Part shown: positions 7,082-14,351 of the stretch, in pieces
Numbering within the stretch: the stretch's first letter is position 1
How the letters are laid out: every line of letters starts with the position of its first letter
From: Streptomyces sp. ISL-66
GTDB lineage: Bacteria > Actinomycetota > Actinomycetes > Streptomycetales > Streptomycetaceae
Reading direction: 5' to 3'
NCBI RefSeq assembly: GCF_018614135.1
Contig: NZ_JAGGOW010000172.1
Span: 1-33,248 of the forward strand
DNA length: 33,248 bases
Made by a program: the position numbers and the translations under genes
The notes under the pieces: model-generated
The model's input: the letters and a program-made list of their open reading frames with translations, nothing else
The model's database searches: none
Told to the model about the DNA's origin: nothing

Positions 7082-8548
7082 GTGGCTGACGAGCTCACCC
7101 CGGAGACCCCGGAAGAAGAGCAGGCCAAGAAGAAGCACAAGCAGCGCAAGAACGGTCTGTACCCGGGCGTCAGCGAGGAGCTCGCGGAAAGCATGCGCAC
7201 CGGCTGGGCCGACACCGAGCTGCACGGCCTGGAGCCGATCGCGCAGGCCGCGCACACCGCCGCCCGCCGCGCCGCGCTGTCCGCGCGCTTCCCCGGCGAG
7301 CGCCTGGTCGTCCCCGCCGGCCGGCTGAAGACCCGCTCGAACGACAGCGAGTACGCCTTCCGCGCCTCCACCGAGTACGCGTACCTCACCGGTGACCAGA
7401 CCGAGAACGGCGTCCTGGTCCTGGAGCCCACGGGGGAGAGCGGTCACACCGCCACCGTCTACCTGCTGCCCCGCTCGAACCGCGAGAACGGCGAGTTCTG
7501 GCTCTCCGGCAACGGCGAGCTGTGGGTCGGCCGCCGCCACTCCCTCACCGAGGCCGAGCAGCTGCTGGGCCTCCCGGCCAAGGACGTGCGCGAGCTCGCC
7601 GAGGAACTGACCGAGGCCGAAGGCCCGGTCCGGGTCCTGCGCGGCCACGACACCGTCATCGCGACCGCCCTGACCGACAAGGTCACCAAGGAGCGCGACG
7701 CGGAACTGCGCGTCTACCTCTCCGAGGCCCGCGTCGTGAAGGACGAGTTCGAGATCGGCGAGCTGCAGAAGGCCGTCGACTCCACCGTCCGCGGCTTCGA
7801 GGACGTCGTGAAGGTGCTCGACAAGGCCGAGGCCACCTCCGAGCGCTACATCGAGGGCACGTTCTTCCTGCGCGCCCGCGTCGAGGGCAACGACGTCGGC
7901 TACGGCTCCATCTGCGCCGCCGGCCCGCACGCCACCACCCTGCACTGGGTGCGCAACGACGGCGACGTCCGCTCCGGCGACCTGCTGCTGCTCGACGCCG
8001 GCGTGGAGACCCACACCCTCTACACCGCGGACGTCACGCGCACGCTGCCCATCAGCGGCACGTACACCGACATCCAGCGCAAGATCTACGACGCGGTCTA
8101 CGCCTCCCAGGAAGCCGGCATCGCCGCCGTCAAGCCGGGTGCGAAGTTCCGCGACTTCCACGACGCCTCGCAGTACGTGCTCGCCGAGAAGCTCGTCGAG
8201 TGGGGCCTGCTGGAAGGCCCGGTCGAGCGGGTCGTCGAGCTCGGCCTGCAGCGCCGCTGGACCCTGCACGGCACCGGCCACATGCTCGGCATGGACGTCC
8301 ACGACTGCGCTGCCGCGCGCACCGAGGCGTACGTGGACGGCACGCTGGAGCCGGGCATGTGCCTGACCGTCGAGCCGGGCCTGTACTTCCAGGCCGACGA
8401 CCTGACGGTGCCGGAGGAGTTCCGCGGCATCGGCGTCCGGATCGAGGACGACATCCTCGTCACCGAGGACGGCAACCGGAACCTGTCGGACGGTCTGCCC
8501 CGCACCTCCGAGGAGATCGAGGCGTGGATGGCGCGGCTCAAGGGCTGA
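7082..8548 (+). CDS. pepP: Xaa-Pro aminopeptidase (M24B)
   Basis: A 488-residue cytosolic metalloaminopeptidase that removes an N-terminal residue preceding proline. The N-terminal half (about 45-220) is the AMP_N-type domain; the C-terminal half is the pita-bread creatinase fold. The five metal ligands are all present: D305 (LLLLDAG), D317 (ADVTRT), H400 (HGTGHMLG), E431 (TVEPGLYF) and E455 (GVRIEDD), which predicts an active dinuclear enzyme. A highly charged Lys/Glu leader (residues 8-23) precedes the fold. The start is a GTG preceded by GGAGAAG. PepP enzymes of this type are known in S. lividans and S. coelicolor. A 17-bp hairpin terminates transcription 44 bases after the stop. Confidence 0.95.
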   Translation: MADELTPETPEEEQAKKKHKQRKNGLYPGVSEELAESMRTGWADTELHGLEPIAQAAHTAARRAALSARFPGERLVVPAGRLKTRSNDSEYAFRASTEYAYLTGDQTENGVLVLEPTGESGHTATVYLLPRSNRENGEFWLSGNGELWVGRRHSLTEAEQLLGLPAKDVRELAEELTEAEGPVRVLRGHDTVIATALTDKVTKERDAELRVYLSEARVVKDEFEIGELQKAVDSTVRGFEDVVKVLDKAEATSERYIEGTFFLRARVEGNDVGYGSICAAGPHATTLHWVRNDGDVRSGDLLLLDAGVETHTLYTADVTRTLPISGTYTDIQRKIYDAVYASQEAGIAAVKPGAKFRDFHDASQYVLAEKLVEWGLLEGPVERVVELGLQRRWTLHGTGHMLGMDVHDCAAARTEAYVDGTLEPGMCLTVEPGLYFQADDLTVPEEFRGIGVRIEDDILVTEDGNRNLSDGLPRTSEEIEAWMARLKG

Positions 8549-8591
8549 CGCCGCCGCTCCGGGCCGCCGCTCGACGCCGTCGCCCGGGCAT

Positions 8592-8630
8592 GCCGATGGG
8601 CGGGACCCCGCACGGGTCCCGCCCATCGGC
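8592..8630. terminator. Strong bidirectional terminator between pepP and the convergent HATPase gene
   Basis: GCCGATGGGCGGGACCC at 8592-8608 pairs perfectly over 17 bp with 8614-8630 around a 5-nt loop. It lies between two convergent stop codons (8548 and 8635). There is no T-run, as is common for streptomycete terminators. Confidence 0.85.
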
Positions 8631-8634
8631 GCGT

Positions 8635-9093
8635 CTACGACACCTTCAGCAGCGAGTCGTCCCGCCACTTCAGCATCTTGTCGAAGCTCACCACGGCGCC
8701 CCGGCCCGGCCGGTTGCGGAAGCGGACGTGGTCGGCGAGTTCCGCGATCAGGTGCAGGCCCCGGCCGCTCTCGGCCAGGGAGGGTCTACGGCGGCCCACC
8801 GTCGCGTGCGGGAACCCAGGGCCCGAATCGCTGACCTCGATGCGGCAACGGTCCCCGTCCAGATAGGCCGTGACGTGGTACGCCCCGGCCTCCTCCGGAC
8901 CGGAGCCGAGCGCAGCGGCCGTGCGGCCGCCGTGCTCCACGGCGTTCGCACACGCCTCGCCCAGCGCCACCGAAAGATCGAAGGAGATGTCGGGATCCAC
9001 CCCCGCGGTCTCCATCGTCCCCAGCAGCAGCCGCCTGGCAAGGGGCACGCTCGCTGCTTCGCGCCTCAAGTGGAGAGACCACCAGATGCTCAT
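8635..9093 (-). CDS. ATP-binding regulatory protein of the anti-sigma / RsbW-like HATPase family
   Basis: A 152-residue HATPase_c protein. The N-box with E46 and N50 lies in ALGEACANAVEHG, D89 and G91 form the DxG motif in VSDSGPGF, and SGRGL at 109-113 is the G2-type lid motif. Such short stand-alone domains in Streptomyces are candidate anti-sigma factors or kinases of antagonist proteins; no partner gene adjoins. The start ATG at 9093 has AGGTAACGG just upstream and matches the length of the fold. The open frame continues to 9309, but that extension is arginine/proline-rich shadow sequence. It is convergent with pepP and divergent from the copper operon. Confidence 0.85.
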   Translation of the reverse strand: MSIWWSLHLRREAASVPLARRLLLGTMETAGVDPDISFDLSVALGEACANAVEHGGRTAAALGSGPEEAGAYHVTAYLDGDRCRIEVSDSGPGFPHATVGRRRPSLAESGRGLHLIAELADHVRFRNRPGRGAVVSFDKMLKWRDDSLLKVS

Positions 9094-9238
9094 ACCGTTA
9101 CCTATTGCCGCCCGGAGCGGGGTGTAAGCGCCCCAAGGCGGACAGAGCCCCCGTTCGGCCGATGCGGCGCTCCCGGCCACCGGTGTATGAGGCGGCATAC
9201 AGGACGGTTTGGGCCCCGATGCCCCGGCCGGTACGGGC

Positions 9239-9289
9239 TCCCGCGCGGCCACCGCACGGATGCCCCGGCCGCGGCATCCGTGCGCGGGA
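9239..9289. repeat. Two-part inverted repeat in the divergent region before the copper operon
   Basis: GCACGGATGCC at 9254-9264 pairs perfectly with GGCATCCGTGC at 9273-9283 (11 bp, 8-nt loop). Outer arms TCCCGC (9239-9244) and GCGGGA (9284-9289) can extend the stem around a left-side bulge. It lies 65 bases before the ATG at 9354. It may be a leader structure of the copper operon or a transcriptional block between the divergent units. The rest of the gap 9094-9353 shows no clear promoter or copper-repressor box. Confidence 0.5.
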
Positions 9290-9353
9290 ACACAAGGCAT
9301 CATGCGCACCTGCCGTATGAAGCGCCCAACCCCAGTGCGATGATGGCCCGGCC

Positions 9354-10220
9354 ATGACTGCCCCCCACGCGACGCAGGCCGGACACGGCCTCAGGCTGAT
9401 CCGGGCCGCGGTGTTCACCGCGGTCTGTGTCGTGCTGTCCGCGGCCGGGCACACACTGGCCTCCTGCGCCACGGTGCCCTGGTGGACGCTCTGCGCGGGA
9501 TTCCTCGCCGTCTTCGCGGTCGCGGCCCCGCTCGCCGGACGCCGCCGGTCGCTGCCCGGCATCGCCGCCGGACTCGCCTTCGGACAGCTCACACTGCACT
9601 CGCTGTTCGGCCTCGGCCAGCACGGCGCCACACTCCCGGTGGCCGGTTCCTCCACCACCGACACCTCGCTCGCGGCGCTCGCCGCCCAGCTGGTCTGCGG
9701 GGGCAACTCCGTGCCGTTGGCCCCGGCCGAGGCCCGGCGGATCCTGGAGAGCGCCGGACTGGACCCGGTCGCCCTGGCCGCGCACGCCGAGGCGCACGGG
9801 CAGTTGGCACAGGGACAGTCGGCTCAAGGCCTGCCGGCACTGGGCCCACTGGCGCACGCGCACATGGGGCAAGGCCTCGTAGAACCGGCCGGCGGCCTGG
9901 TCGGTCTGTTCAGCCCCGGCATGCTGATCGGCCACCTACTGGCGGCGCTCGCCGCCGGATGGCTGCTCGGCCGCGGCGACGCCGCGCTGTTCCGGCTCGT
10001 CGAACTGTCCCGCCTCTCAAGCCAAGCCGACCCGGTACGCCCGCTGCGCGCCGCGCTGGCCTACGTGAAGGCCCTCGGTACCGGGCTCGCGGGCACTCCG
10101 GCCCGTACCCCGCGCGCGGTCCGTGCCGCCGCCGGCCCCGGCATCTCCACCGGCCGGGACGCACTCCAGCACACGGTGATCAGGCGCGGGCCGCCCACGG
10201 CGCTCGCCCTCGCAGCCTGA
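9354..10220 (+). CDS. Integral membrane protein of unknown function, first gene of the copper operon
   Basis: A 288-residue protein with predicted transmembrane segments at about 18-38, 44-62, 68-88 and 185-206. The long loop 89-184 is rich in Gln, Gly, His and Ala and contains the repeats LAQGQSAQG. Histidines and methionines cluster (H144, H148, H168, H170, M171, M190, H194), and H33 and H82 lie in or near membrane segments. I do not recognise a named family. It is followed 109 bases later by YcnI, Sco, PCuAC, CopC-CopD and DyP genes on the same strand, so a role in copper handling at the membrane is inferred from position and His/Met content. Residues after 210 are basic and probably cytoplasmic. 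Confidence 0.75.
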   Translation: MTAPHATQAGHGLRLIRAAVFTAVCVVLSAAGHTLASCATVPWWTLCAGFLAVFAVAAPLAGRRRSLPGIAAGLAFGQLTLHSLFGLGQHGATLPVAGSSTTDTSLAALAAQLVCGGNSVPLAPAEARRILESAGLDPVALAAHAEAHGQLAQGQSAQGLPALGPLAHAHMGQGLVEPAGGLVGLFSPGMLIGHLLAALAAGWLLGRGDAALFRLVELSRLSSQADPVRPLRAALAYVKALGTGLAGTPARTPRAVRAAAGPGISTGRDALQHTVIRRGPPTALALAA

Positions 10221-10291
10221 CGCGGCACCCCTCCTCCCCGGACACACGACGGGAGCACCGGTGCCGCGAACTCCGCGCGCGCCGCGCGCGG
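10221..10291 (+). repeat. Pair of hairpins between the membrane-protein gene and ycnI
   Basis: CGCGGCACC at 10221-10229 pairs with GGTGCCGCG at 10260-10268, enclosing a possible inner CTCCC/GGGAG stem. Immediately after, 10273-10291 folds into an 8-bp all-GC stem with a 3-nt loop (CCGCGCGC and its complement). Together they could attenuate or separate transcription of the first gene from the rest of the operon. No T-run follows. Confidence 0.5.
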
Positions 10292-10329
10292 ATCCACCGT
10301 GACCACCGCTTCCGTGGAGTGTTTCTGCC

Positions 10330-11052
10330 ATGAAGACCTCTCGCGTCTCCTTCGCCGCCACCCTCGCCGCCGGTACCGTCCTCGTCTTCTCCGGGACCGC
10401 CTTCGCCCACGTCGGCGTGCAGCCCGGCGAGGCCGTCAAGGGCGGCTACGCCACGATCAACTTCAAGGTCCCCAACGAGCGCGACAACGCCTCGACCACC
10501 CAGCTCGAGGTCACCTTCCCGGCCGACCAGCCGCTGTCCTCCGTCATGCCGCAGGACGTTCCCGGCTGGACCGTGAGCGTGGAGAAGGGCAAGCTCGACA
10601 AGCCCCTCACCGTGCACGGCAAGCAGATCAACGAGGCCGTCACCAAGGTGACCTGGTCGGGCGGCAAGATCGAGAGCGGCAAGTTCCAGCAGTTCCCGCT
10701 GTCGCTGGGCAAGCTTCCCGACAACGCCGACAAGATGGTCTTCAAGGCGATCCAGACCTACGACAACGGCGAGGTCGTCCGCTGGATCGAAGAGGCCAAG
10801 GAAGGCGCCGCCGAACCGGCGAACCCGGCGCCCGTCCTGAAGCTGACCGCCGCCCCGGCCGCGGGCGACCACCACGACGGCGCCACGAAGGCGGACGGCG
10901 ACAAGAACGGCGCCGCCGACCACAAGGACGGCCACGACCAGGCCGCCAAGAGCGGATCCGACACGACCGCTCGGGTCCTCGGCATCGCAGGCATCGTCCT
11001 CGGCCTCGGTGGCGTGGCCTTCGGCATCGCCTCGCGCCGCCGCACCTCCTGA
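10330..11052 (+). CDS. YcnI-family (DUF1775) copper-binding protein
   Basis: A 240-residue exported protein anchored by its C-terminus. Residues 1-26 are a signal peptide ending AFA, so H27 becomes the first residue of the mature protein. YcnI proteins bind Cu(II) through such an N-terminal His (monohistidine brace) with a nearby conserved Trp, here probably W152 in VVRWIEEA. The domain spans 27-172. It is followed by a His/Asp/Lys-rich linker (HHDG, DHKDGHD at 181-203) that may bind metal, a transmembrane helix at about 216-233, and a basic tail RRR. The ATG at 10330 has GGAG ten bases upstream. Position before Sco and PCuAC genes supports extracytoplasmic copper trafficking. Confidence 0.9.
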   Translation: MKTSRVSFAATLAAGTVLVFSGTAFAHVGVQPGEAVKGGYATINFKVPNERDNASTTQLEVTFPADQPLSSVMPQDVPGWTVSVEKGKLDKPLTVHGKQINEAVTKVTWSGGKIESGKFQQFPLSLGKLPDNADKMVFKAIQTYDNGEVVRWIEEAKEGAAEPANPAPVLKLTAAPAAGDHHDGATKADGDKNGAADHKDGHDQAAKSGSDTTARVLGIAGIVLGLGGVAFGIASRRRTS

Positions 11053-11141
11053 CCCGACGGTCCCGCGTACACCGGCCGGCCTCCGCGGCACGGCCGAGTC
11101 CGCCGAACCACCCGTACCACCCCGATCCCAGGGACATCCCC

Positions 11142-11795
11142 ATGCGCACCACACGTGTGACGGCCGCCGCCCTCGTGGCGGCGGCCGCCCTCGCCCTCAC
11201 CGCCTGCGGTGAGAAGCAGGCCACGACCGACAAGGTCACCCAGATCAGCGGGGGCCAGGCCAAGGCCGGCTCCGCGACCGTGCTCGACCGCCCCTTCGAA
11301 AAGCCGGACGTCGTCCTCACGGACACCACCGGCAAGCCGTGGAGCCTGCGTGAGCAGACCGAGGGCAGGCCGACGCTCATCTACTTCGGCTATACCAACT
11401 GCCCCGACGTGTGCCCCCTGACGATGAGCAACATCGCCGTCGCCAAGAAGGCGCTCCCCAAGGCCGACCAGGACAAGCTCCGGGTCGTCTTCGTCACCAC
11501 CGACCCCGACCGGGACACTCCCGAATCCCTCGGCGCGTGGCTCAAGGCCCAGGACCCGGCGTTCGTCGGGCTGACCGGGGACTTCGCCACCATCCAGGCC
11601 GCCGCACGCACGCTCGGCATCGGTATCGAGGCCGCCACGAAGGAGGCCGACGGCAGCGTCGTCTCCATGCACGGCGCCCAAGTCATCGCGTTCTCGCCCA
11701 AGAACGACGAGGGGTACCTCCTCTACGGGGAGAGCGCCACCGTCGATGACTACACCAAGGACCTGCCGAAGATCGTCAAGGGAGAGACCCTGTGA
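11142..11795 (+). CDS. sco: Sco (SCO1/SenC) copper-chaperone lipoprotein
   Basis: A 217-residue thioredoxin-fold lipoprotein. The signal peptide ends in the lipobox LTAC with acylated Cys at C22. The Cu-binding CxxxC motif is CPDVC (C87, C91), and the third ligand His is H177 in SMHGAQV. Sco proteins deliver copper to, and reduce, the CuA site of cytochrome c oxidase. In S. lividans, Sco works with an extracytoplasmic PCuAC-type chaperone and influences morphological development. The ATG at 11142 has AGGGAC upstream; the frame is open much further back through ycnI, which is only shadow. The stop overlaps the next start as GTGA. Confidence 0.93.
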   Translation: MRTTRVTAAALVAAAALALTACGEKQATTDKVTQISGGQAKAGSATVLDRPFEKPDVVLTDTTGKPWSLREQTEGRPTLIYFGYTNCPDVCPLTMSNIAVAKKALPKADQDKLRVVFVTTDPDRDTPESLGAWLKAQDPAFVGLTGDFATIQAAARTLGIGIEAATKEADGSVVSMHGAQVIAFSPKNDEGYLLYGESATVDDYTKDLPKIVKGETL

Positions 11796-12313
11796 ACACC
11801 CGCACTACCCGCACCACCCGCACCCTCGCCGTCGCCCTCTCCCTGACGGCGGCGCTCGCCATATCCGGCTGCTCCTCGGACGACAAGGACGCGGCCACCG
11901 GCTCCGGCGCCGCCACCACCGGCTCCGGCGCCGAGCCGGAGCTGACTGTCAGCGGCGGTTACATGCCCGCGCCCGTCAACGACAAGATGGCCGGCGCGTT
12001 CATGGTCATCAAGAACGGCTCCAAGACCGCCGACAAGCTGACCGGTGTCACGAGCCCGCTCTCCGACGATCTGCAGATCCACGAGACCAAGGACCAGAAG
12101 ATGCAGCAGGTGCGGTCCATGGACGTGCCCGCGAACGGTGAGCTGAAGCTGGAACGCGGCGGCAACCACGTCATGTTCATGGGTCTGAAGAGCACTCCCA
12201 AGGTCGGCGACAAGGTCACCGTCGAGCTGCGCTTCGAGAAGTCCGGCCCCCTCGAGGTCGAGCTGGACGTCAAGGAGCGTACGTACAAGGCACCCCACTC
12301 CAGCGATCACTGA
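11792..12313 (+). CDS. PCu(A)C copper chaperone lipoprotein (ECuC-like)
   Basis: A 173-residue lipoprotein with signal peptide and lipobox ISGC (C27), then a short Thr/Gly/Ser linker and a PCu(A)C cupredoxin-like domain (about 50-160). Candidate Cu(I) ligands fit the family His/Met pattern: H97, M104, then 21 residues, H126 and M128, with M110 and M130 nearby. The family supplies Cu(I) to Sco or directly to the CuA site; the S. lividans counterpart was named ECuC. Its GTG start overlaps the sco stop by two bases (GTGA), which indicates translational coupling and a joint job with Sco. Confidence 0.92.
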   Translation: MNTRTTRTTRTLAVALSLTAALAISGCSSDDKDAATGSGAATTGSGAEPELTVSGGYMPAPVNDKMAGAFMVIKNGSKTADKLTGVTSPLSDDLQIHETKDQKMQQVRSMDVPANGELKLERGGNHVMFMGLKSTPKVGDKVTVELRFEKSGPLEVELDVKERTYKAPHSSDH

Positions 12314-12336
12314 CGGACCGAGGGACTGATCACGCC

Positions 12337-14346
12337 ATGACGGCCACCGCCCCCGCCCCATCCGCGGCCCGCGTGCGCGCCACGGCGCTCCTGCCGCGGC
12401 TCACGCTGGTCCTCGCAGCCCTGCTGGCGGCCCTGTTCACCACGGCCGCCCCGGCCTCGGCGCACGCCGCACTGACCGCGAGCGACCCCAAGGACGGGGC
12501 GGTGGTCGCCACGGCGCCCGCCCAGGTCACCCTCTCCTTCTCGGAGGGGGTCGCCATGAACGGCGACTCCATCCGCGTCCTGGACCCGCAGGGCAAGCGC
12601 GTCGACACCGGTGAACTGCGCGACCTCTGCAGCGGGAACACCATCCGCTACGGCACCGCCCTGCGCCCCGGGCTGGCGGACGGCACGTACACGGTCGCCT
12701 GGCAGGCCATATCCGCCGACAGCCACCCGGTCGCCGGTGCCTTCACCTTCTCCGTCGGGGCCCCCTCCGAGACCGCCGTCTCGCTGCCCGCACAGACCGC
12801 GGGTGACGGGCCCGTCGCCCTCGCCTACGTCATCGCGCGCTACGCCGCCTACGCCGGATTCGCCGTCATGGTCGGCGCCGCCGCCTTCGTCCTCCTGTGC
12901 TGGCGCCGGGGCGCCGCCGAGCGGCCGATGCAGAAGCTGGTCGTCCGGGCCTGGGTCACGCTCGCCGTGGCCACCCTGGTGATGCTGCTGCTCCGCAACC
13001 CGTACACCGGGTCCGGGAACTTCTCCGACGCCTTCGACCTGGCCGGGCTGCGGGCCGTCCTGGAAACCAAGTCCGGCGCCTCGCTCGTCTCGCGGCTGCT
13101 GCTCCTCGGCGCCGCCGCGCTCTTCATCACCGTCCTGTTCGGCTCGTACGCCCGGCGCCACCAGGGCGACGGGGGCATGGCCGTAGCCGAGGACCCGGCC
13201 GCCGACGCCGGCGCCTTGGACGGCCCCACGGAAGACACCACGACGCAAGACGCCAAGGAGGAGAGCGACCTCCTCTTCGGCCTCGCCATCGGCGGAACCG
13301 TCGTCGCCGCCGGCATCGCCGCCACCTGGGCGCTGTCCGAGCACGCCTCCACCGGCATCCAGCCCGGCCTGGCCATGCCCGTCGACATCCTGCACCTGCT
13401 GGCCGTCGCGACCTGGCTGGGCGGACTCACCGCCCTGCTCGTCGCCCTCCACAAGGTCCCCGGGCTGGAGCGCGAGGCCATCCGGCGCTTCTCCACCGTC
13501 GCCTTCGTCAGCGTCATCGCGCTCACCGCCACCGGCGCCTACCAGTCCTGGCGCCAGGTGGGCAGCTGGTCCGCCCTCACCGGGACGGACTACGGACGGC
13601 TCCTGCTCGTCAAGCTCGGCCTCGTCGCCGTCCTGGTCGCCACCGCCTACGTCTCCCGGAAGTGGACCTCGCGGCTCGCCGAGGCGGCTCCGGCCGGGCA
13701 GTCGGCCAAGGTCACGGCATCGACGGCGACGGCGACGGCGAGCGATGTTTCACGTGAAACATCGACCGCCGACCCCCAGCGCGCCGCCCAGCTCGCCCGC
13801 CAGGGAGTCGCCCGGCGCAGCGCGCGGGAGAAGCAGGCACGTGACGCCGACCCGGAGCGCGTGGGTCTGCGCCGGTCCGTACTCGCCGAGGCGGGGGTCG
13901 CCGTGGTGCTGCTGGCCGTCACCACCATCCTCACCAGCACCGAGCCCGGCCGCGCCGCGGAGCTGGAGGCGGGCAGCGGCTCCAGCGCCGCCGCCGTTCC
14001 CGACCGCGCGGTGAAGATCACGCTGCCCTTCGACACGGGCGGCCAGAACGGCAAGGGATCGGTCCGGCTCCAGCTGGACCCGGGCCGCGTCGGTGCGAAC
14101 ACCCTCCACGTGTGGGCCGAGACCCCCGACGGCAAGCCGTTGGAGCTGCCCGAGGTCAAGGTCTCCTTCACCCTCGAGGCCAAGGACATCGGCCCTCTGC
14201 CCGTGGCCCCCGAGCTCGTCGCTGCCGGACACTGGAGCGCGTCGGGCGTCCAGCTGCCGCTGACGGGCGACTGGCGGATCGACGTGACCGTCCGCACCTC
14301 CGACATCGACCAGACGACCGTGCAGAAGAACGTGAAGATCGGCTGA
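12337..14346 (+). CDS. CopC-CopD fusion copper-transport membrane protein with extra C-terminal domain
   Basis: A 669-residue multidomain protein. A signal peptide ends ASA at about 42, so H43 would start the mature CopC domain (43-140); D128 and H130 in SADSHPV are the other usual Cu(II) ligands. A CopD-like membrane region follows (about 160-445 with roughly eight helices), containing a Glu/Asp-rich cytoplasmic loop (285-310). A charged loop at 446-512, one more helix (about 516-533) and a roughly 120-residue extracytoplasmic beta-rich domain (555-669) complete it. CopC-CopD proteins import copper. A perfect parS site lies within the codons for VSRET (471-475) in the charged loop. The ribosome binding site is weak (GAGGGA), and the gene follows the PCuAC gene by 23 bases. 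Confidence 0.9.
   Translation: MTATAPAPSAARVRATALLPRLTLVLAALLAALFTTAAPASAHAALTASDPKDGAVVATAPAQVTLSFSEGVAMNGDSIRVLDPQGKRVDTGELRDLCSGNTIRYGTALRPGLADGTYTVAWQAISADSHPVAGAFTFSVGAPSETAVSLPAQTAGDGPVALAYVIARYAAYAGFAVMVGAAAFVLLCWRRGAAERPMQKLVVRAWVTLAVATLVMLLLRNPYTGSGNFSDAFDLAGLRAVLETKSGASLVSRLLLLGAAALFITVLFGSYARRHQGDGGMAVAEDPAADAGALDGPTEDTTTQDAKEESDLLFGLAIGGTVVAAGIAATWALSEHASTGIQPGLAMPVDILHLLAVATWLGGLTALLVALHKVPGLEREAIRRFSTVAFVSVIALTATGAYQSWRQVGSWSALTGTDYGRLLLVKLGLVAVLVATAYVSRKWTSRLAEAAPAGQSAKVTASTATATASDVSRETSTADPQRAAQLARQGVARRSAREKQARDADPERVGLRRSVLAEAGVAVVLLAVTTILTSTEPGRAAELEAGSGSSAAAVPDRAVKITLPFDTGGQNGKGSVRLQLDPGRVGANTLHVWAETPDGKPLELPEVKVSFTLEAKDIGPLPVAPELVAAGHWSASGVQLPLTGDWRIDVTVRTSDIDQTTVQKNVKIG
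13747..13760. other. parS: parS centromere site 1, inside the copC-copD gene
   Basis: GTTTCACGTGAAAC is a perfect 14-bp palindrome identical to the Streptomyces ParB-binding site; flanks extend the symmetry to GATGTTTCACGTGAAACATC. ParB binds such sites near oriC and organises segregation complexes. It is embedded in coding sequence without disturbing the frame. Confidence 0.9.
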
Positions 14347-14351
14347 CCAGC

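Noticed and set aside
12307..13452. Long antisense frame opposite the copC-copD gene
   Set aside because: Gly/Arg-rich shadow typical of GC-rich third positions; the opposite strand carries clear CopC and CopD domains.
13747..13760. CACGTG-type operator for a transcription factor
   Set aside because: The full 14-bp symmetry, its recurrence twice more and the genomic context match parS.
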